Source: JAFMDF01 sp965277445 | Lineage (GTDB): Bacteria; Bacteroidota; Bacteroidia; Chitinophagales; Saprospiraceae | Direction of reading: 5' to 3' | NCBI GenBank assembly: GCA_965277445.1 | Contig: CBDICY010000050.1 | Location: 496,001 to 560,000 of the forward strand | Length of the DNA: 64,000 bases | Shown: in pieces, positions 61,150 through 64,000 of the stretch | Layout: the number at the start of each line of letters is the position of its first letter | Position numbering within the stretch: position 1 is the first letter of the stretch | Position numbers and translations under genes: made by a program | The notes under the pieces: generated by a model | The model's database searches: none | Seen by the model: only the letters and a program-made list of their open reading frames with translations | Told to the model about the DNA's origin: nothing

Positions 61150-61217
61150 TTGTTGTTTTGGGTAGACGTGTGCCTATCCAAAATTATTGGCTCCACTTTT
61201 TGTGGGGCTTTTTTTTT
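61150..61217 (+). ncRNA. Candidate small RNA ending in an intrinsic terminator
   Basis: TTGGGTAG (61158-61165) pairs with CTATCCAA (61174-61181) with one wobble. A second stem GGCTCCAC/GTGGGGCT (61189-61209) is followed by a run of T. Hairpin, short linker, terminator hairpin is a common small-RNA shape. No promoter consensus is exact. Confidence 0.35.
61189..61217 (+). terminator. Intrinsic terminator hairpin
   Basis: GGCTCCAC and GTGGGGCT form an 8-bp stem with two G-T wobble positions and a T5 loop, followed by at least eight T. No plus-strand protein gene lies between it and the previous terminator. Confidence 0.75.
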
Positions 61218-61341
61218 CAATCAATTAATTGTTCTTTTTACGGTAAAATTGTGGTAAATTAAAAACTAACAACTCAGGAGAATCGTGTTACTTTCATAGT
61301 ATCTAGGTACAAAACTGCCAACTGTAATACTGCCAACTGAA

Positions 61342-62301
61342 CTAATACTCCATACTATACCGCATCGTTACTTCCATTGTATTCCCTAATAATTGGGCAG
61401 TTGAGCTTAAGGCAAAATCATAGCCAAAACCAAGCATTAGTCGATTGTCTAAGTACCCAATGCCATTCCCAATGATAAAGCCAACTTCTAAATGTGCCAA
61501 ATCTGTGGTACCTCCACCGACACCTAACCAAAAAATATCCTGAAAATAATATTTTGCATTAACGTCTAAAGTAAAAGGTGCATTGGCTAAATATTTTGCC
61601 CAAGAAGATAAGGCAAAATAACTCGTTTTCTCTTTGTTTAAATAAAAATTAGCCCCTATCATCGCATAATAATGTCTCGCTCTGGTTAGCTGATATTTTC
61701 GATTATCTGACGCAAAAGTATTGGTAATGCCAAATGTTTGCGGAACGGATAATCCTCCATATAACCAATCATCATATTGATAAAACAACCCTAAACCAAA
61801 ATCTGGAAATAAGCGATTCCCATCTTGTGTTGTTAAAATATCATTCTTTTCTAATAAATTTATTTCACTTGCTTTTACTCGATATTGCACCAATCCACCA
61901 TTAATGCCTAGTGATAAAAAATGCTTCCGGTTTAATTTTAGTCGATAGGCAAATTGTCCATAAGCCCCCGTCAAACCAATAGCGCCTGTTTTGTCATTTA
62001 ACAACTGTCCACCTACTAAAATTGGATTATTTTCTGGCATCCAAGTAGCCGCTAAACTTTGGGTTTGAGGAGCGTCTTTTAAGCCTACCCATTGTTGTCG
62101 ATAGGTTGCTTGTACACTCAAACGGTAATAATCGTCTATTAGAAAGTCAGGAGAAACAGCTGCGGGATTTAATAAACTCCAGTTATTGGTGTAATTGATA
62201 AAGGTGGGTAATTGTTGGGCAGATACTGTATGGATAACACTTAAGCATAGTGCCATTATGGGGAGGATGGTGGATTTTAGTTTATGCTTTTTGATTTTCA
62301 T
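61342..62301 (-). CDS. PorP/SprF family type IX secretion membrane protein
   Basis: A 319-residue outer-membrane protein with a signal peptide ending near VSAQ (residue 29). The mature N terminus QLPTFINYTNNWSLLNPAAVSP is the hallmark of PorP/SprF proteins. YRQQWVGLKDAPQTQSLAATW, PDFGLGLFYQYDDWLYGGLSVPQ and the C-terminal RLMLGFGYDFALSS belong to the barrel. PorP-like proteins attach secreted cargo or gliding adhesins at the cell surface. This agrees with the T9SS-tailed protein at 13920. No partner PorE or SprE gene is adjacent. Confidence 0.93.
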   Translation of the reverse strand: MKIKKHKLKSTILPIMALCLSVIHTVSAQQLPTFINYTNNWSLLNPAAVSPDFLIDDYYRLSVQATYRQQWVGLKDAPQTQSLAATWMPENNPILVGGQLLNDKTGAIGLTGAYGQFAYRLKLNRKHFLSLGINGGLVQYRVKASEINLLEKNDILTTQDGNRLFPDFGLGLFYQYDDWLYGGLSVPQTFGITNTFASDNRKYQLTRARHYYAMIGANFYLNKEKTSYFALSSWAKYLANAPFTLDVNAKYYFQDIFWLGVGGGTTDLAHLEVGFIIGNGIGYLDNRLMLGFGYDFALSSTAQLLGNTMEVTMRYSMEY

Positions 62302-62618
62302 AGTTTTACTTTTTGTTTGCGGATGATTTCCGGGTTTGTTTAATAAACTGTGTCAAAAATTAAAAAATAGTTTAAAAATATATCAAATCAGCAATTTTCA
62401 GATTTTAGAATCCTAACTTTACCTCATCAGGCGAAGCGGAGTATGGCGATGCTGAGGAGCAACCATACGAGGAATAACCTGTGCTGACTAGCATAAGTCA
62501 AATCAAAGCCAACTGTCAGAAATGATGGTTGGTTTTGTCATTTTAGGCATACTCAATGGGGCTAAATATGCGTGTTAGCCAATGCCTAAAAAAACCTATG
62601 TTAGAGCGTCTGTCTAGC
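62302..62618. other. Upstream region of PorP/SprF gene and left part of IS256-like element
   Basis: The first 47 bases belong to the porP leader. From 62349 the sequence belongs to the IS256-like element, which has a long 270-base non-coding segment between its left end and the transposase stop codon. No ORF is supported there. Confidence 0.5.
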
Positions 62619-63927
62619 TTAACCAATATTTAAATCAAGCTTCATTCTATCCTCAAAATAAATGGCTAACTGTTGAGCAGATAAGGCCCAATTAGAAATA
62701 GAAGTTGTCCATTTTTTTTGAATATCCCTTGAAGCTAAAAATATCATTTTTAGTAATGCCTGTTCGTTAGGAAATACGCCTTTAGATTTAGTAACTTTAC
62801 GAAGTTGTCGATTAAATCCTTCTACCGTATTGGTTGTATAAATGATTCGGCGAATATCTGGTGGATACTTGAAATATTGACTTAATTCTTCCCAATTATT
62901 TCGCCAACTCAAAAGCACAATTGGATACTTCTCTCCCCATTTTTTCTCCAGTTCATCTAGCATTCCTTCCGCTGCATCTTTAGTACTTGCTCGATATACT
63001 TTTTTCAAGTCTCTCAAGAAAGATTTTTGATCTTTACTTGCCACATATTTTAAGCTATTCCTGATTTGATGGACAATGCACAATTGAACTTCTGTTTTTG
63101 GAAAAGTGCTATGAATTGCCTCTACAAAGCCCGTCAAGTTGTCAATACAAGCTATTAGTATGTCTTTTACGCCTCTGTTTTGCAAATCTGACAGCACACC
63201 AAGCCAAAAATGCGCCCCTTCATTTTCTGAAGCATACAAACCTAAAAGATCTTTTTGTCCAGAACAACTGACTCCTAAAATCACATATATCGAACGGCTA
63301 ACTGTCCTACCATCTTCTCTTATTTTATAATGAATACAATCCATCCAAATGATAGGATAAACTGCCTCCAAAGAACGACTACGCCAGGCTTGCATTTCTG
63401 GCAAAACTTGATCCGTAATTGCAGTCATTTTACCCTTGGATATTTCCAAGCCATAAAGATCTTCTAAGTGTTCACTTATATCGCCATAGCTCATCCCTTT
63501 GGCGTACATAGATATGATTTTATCATCTAGACCTTTGCCTAAAAATGTTTGCCGTTTGGGTAATAATTCTGGTTCAAAACTACCAGTTCTATCTCGGCTC
63601 GTTTCCAGTTCAAATTGACCGTAATCGGTCTTTACTGTTTTGTTCGTTTTTCCATTCCTCCGATTGGTATTGCCTGCAGCTTTTTCTTCATATAAATGAG
63701 CATTTAATTCCCCTTCCAAACTCGCTTCTACTATTCTTTTAATCAGCGGTGCTAGAATACCATCTTTGCCTCCTAACTGCTCGCCATTTCGCAACTGCTC
63801 AACTGCATCTTTTTCAAAATCGCTCAATTCTTCGTAACGATTCTTTTTCTGAGTCTTCTTTTTTAACGTCATCTGTTTTGTCTTTTTAGCAAATTTCTAC
63901 TTTTTTTTGAAATTTACTACTGACACA
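62349..63927 (-). mobile_element. IS256-like insertion sequence
   Basis: A transposase gene lies between short terminal inverted repeats. The left end TGTGTCAAAAATTAAA (62349) and the right end, read on the other strand as TGTGTCAGTAGTAAA, share the first seven bases and several later ones. No clear 8-9-bp target duplication is visible. Element length would be about 1.58 kb, slightly longer than typical for the family. Confidence 0.6.
62619..63872 (-). CDS. IS256 family (Mutator-type) transposase
   Basis: A 417-residue transposase of full length. The DDE triad is visible: D178 in IIWMDCIHYKI, D244 in LIACIDNLTGF and E351 in YTTNTVEGFNRQLRK. The family's C/H motif is CIVH (C265, H268). The N terminus contains GGKDGILAPLIKRIVEASLEGELNAHL. 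No frameshift or truncation is seen, so the element may be active. Confidence 0.95.
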   Translation of the reverse strand: MTLKKKTQKKNRYEELSDFEKDAVEQLRNGEQLGGKDGILAPLIKRIVEASLEGELNAHLYEEKAAGNTNRRNGKTNKTVKTDYGQFELETSRDRTGSFEPELLPKRQTFLGKGLDDKIISMYAKGMSYGDISEHLEDLYGLEISKGKMTAITDQVLPEMQAWRSRSLEAVYPIIWMDCIHYKIREDGRTVSRSIYVILGVSCSGQKDLLGLYASENEGAHFWLGVLSDLQNRGVKDILIACIDNLTGFVEAIHSTFPKTEVQLCIVHQIRNSLKYVASKDQKSFLRDLKKVYRASTKDAAEGMLDELEKKWGEKYPIVLLSWRNNWEELSQYFKYPPDIRRIIYTTNTVEGFNRQLRKVTKSKGVFPNEQALLKMIFLASRDIQKKWTTSISNWALSAQQLAIYFEDRMKLDLNIG

Positions 63928-64000
63928 CTTTATTTAACAGTCTCCTGATTTCCCCACGAATTTTGTTGCCCCACGGTTTTTTGTTTGTGGATGATTTTTC

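Larger units (their letters stand above)
61035..61341. other. Intergenic region with possible small RNA
   Basis: A strongly AT-rich segment (61045-61150) precedes the hairpin pair at 61158-61217. A 70-codon plus-strand ORF at 61045-61257 runs through the terminator and looks spurious. Confidence 0.4.

Noticed and set aside
61045..61257. Plus-strand ORF of 70 codons
   Set aside because: It is extremely AT-rich and reads through an intrinsic terminator, so translation is unlikely.
1..64000. CRISPR arrays, rRNA or tRNA genes
   Set aside because: I saw no regularly spaced direct repeats with unique spacers and no rRNA or tRNA signature on reading both strands.

Overview
The window looks like chromosomal DNA from a Bacteroidota member, most probably of the Saprospiria/Lewinella-like group. 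The base composition is AT-rich. Several genes have the phylum's -7 promoter motif TAnnTTTG, and Shine-Dalgarno sequences are almost absent. Encoded families typical of the phylum include a type IX secretion (T9SS) C-terminal sorting tail, a PorP/SprF protein, DUF3857 proteins, a FISUMP-like domain, LytTR two-component genes, and many AraC regulators. The genus assignment is inference.
Layout. 1-6.3 kb: FISUMP-like ORF, SnoaL-like protein, membrane protein, DUF3604 lipoprotein and a LytTR kinase/regulator pair. 6.3-6.9 kb: two large palindromic elements. 6.9-11.2 kb: a lipoprotein with a duplicated domain, a TetR-GNAT operon, and small SPW, SnoaL, YHS and membrane proteins. 11.3-13.7 kb: an IS91-like element carrying a tyrosine recombinase. 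13.9-17.4 kb: a T9SS cargo protein and an AraC-type regulator broken by an in-frame TGA. 17.9-23.6 kb: a complete trans-4-hydroxy-L-proline catabolic operon with an AraC regulator beside it. 23.8-33.4 kb: an envelope cluster with a YHS protein, a DUF6268 barrel, a Pycsar-effector-like membrane protein, a 1266-residue phosphoesterase/kinase-like/Omp85 protein, a Crp/Fnr regulator, a lysine-rich 45-residue protein, two P460-like cytochromes and an AraC regulator. 33.8-40.1 kb: a methionine-sulfoxide repair cluster (msrB, msrA, a glutaredoxin, and a glutaredoxin-glutaredoxin-thioredoxin reductase fusion), TlpA-like, GNAT, aldo/keto reductase and Zn-ribbon genes, and a second AraC paralogue. 40.3-51.8 kb: CocE-like hydrolase, Uma2 protein, unknown 318-residue protein, membrane-bound AraC regulator, S41 peptidase, DHFR, DinB and CcmF-type haem lyase. 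51.8-53.3 kb: mostly non-coding with several hairpins and one small ORF. 53.3-61 kb: two DUF3857 transglutaminase-like paralogues, two paralogous repeat/peptidoglycan-binding proteins and a coiled-coil lipoprotein. 61.3-64 kb: PorP/SprF and an IS256-family element.
The most coherent functional units are the hydroxyproline operon (four enzymes taking hydroxyproline to 2-oxoglutarate) and the Msr/glutaredoxin/thioredoxin-reductase operon, in which repair enzymes are linked to their likely reductant supply. The least understood is the three-gene operon at 24.3-30.0 kb, in which a secreted phosphoesterase with a FAM20/HipA-like kinase-like middle region and an outer-membrane barrel is encoded with a Pycsar-effector-like inner-membrane protein and a second outer-membrane barrel.
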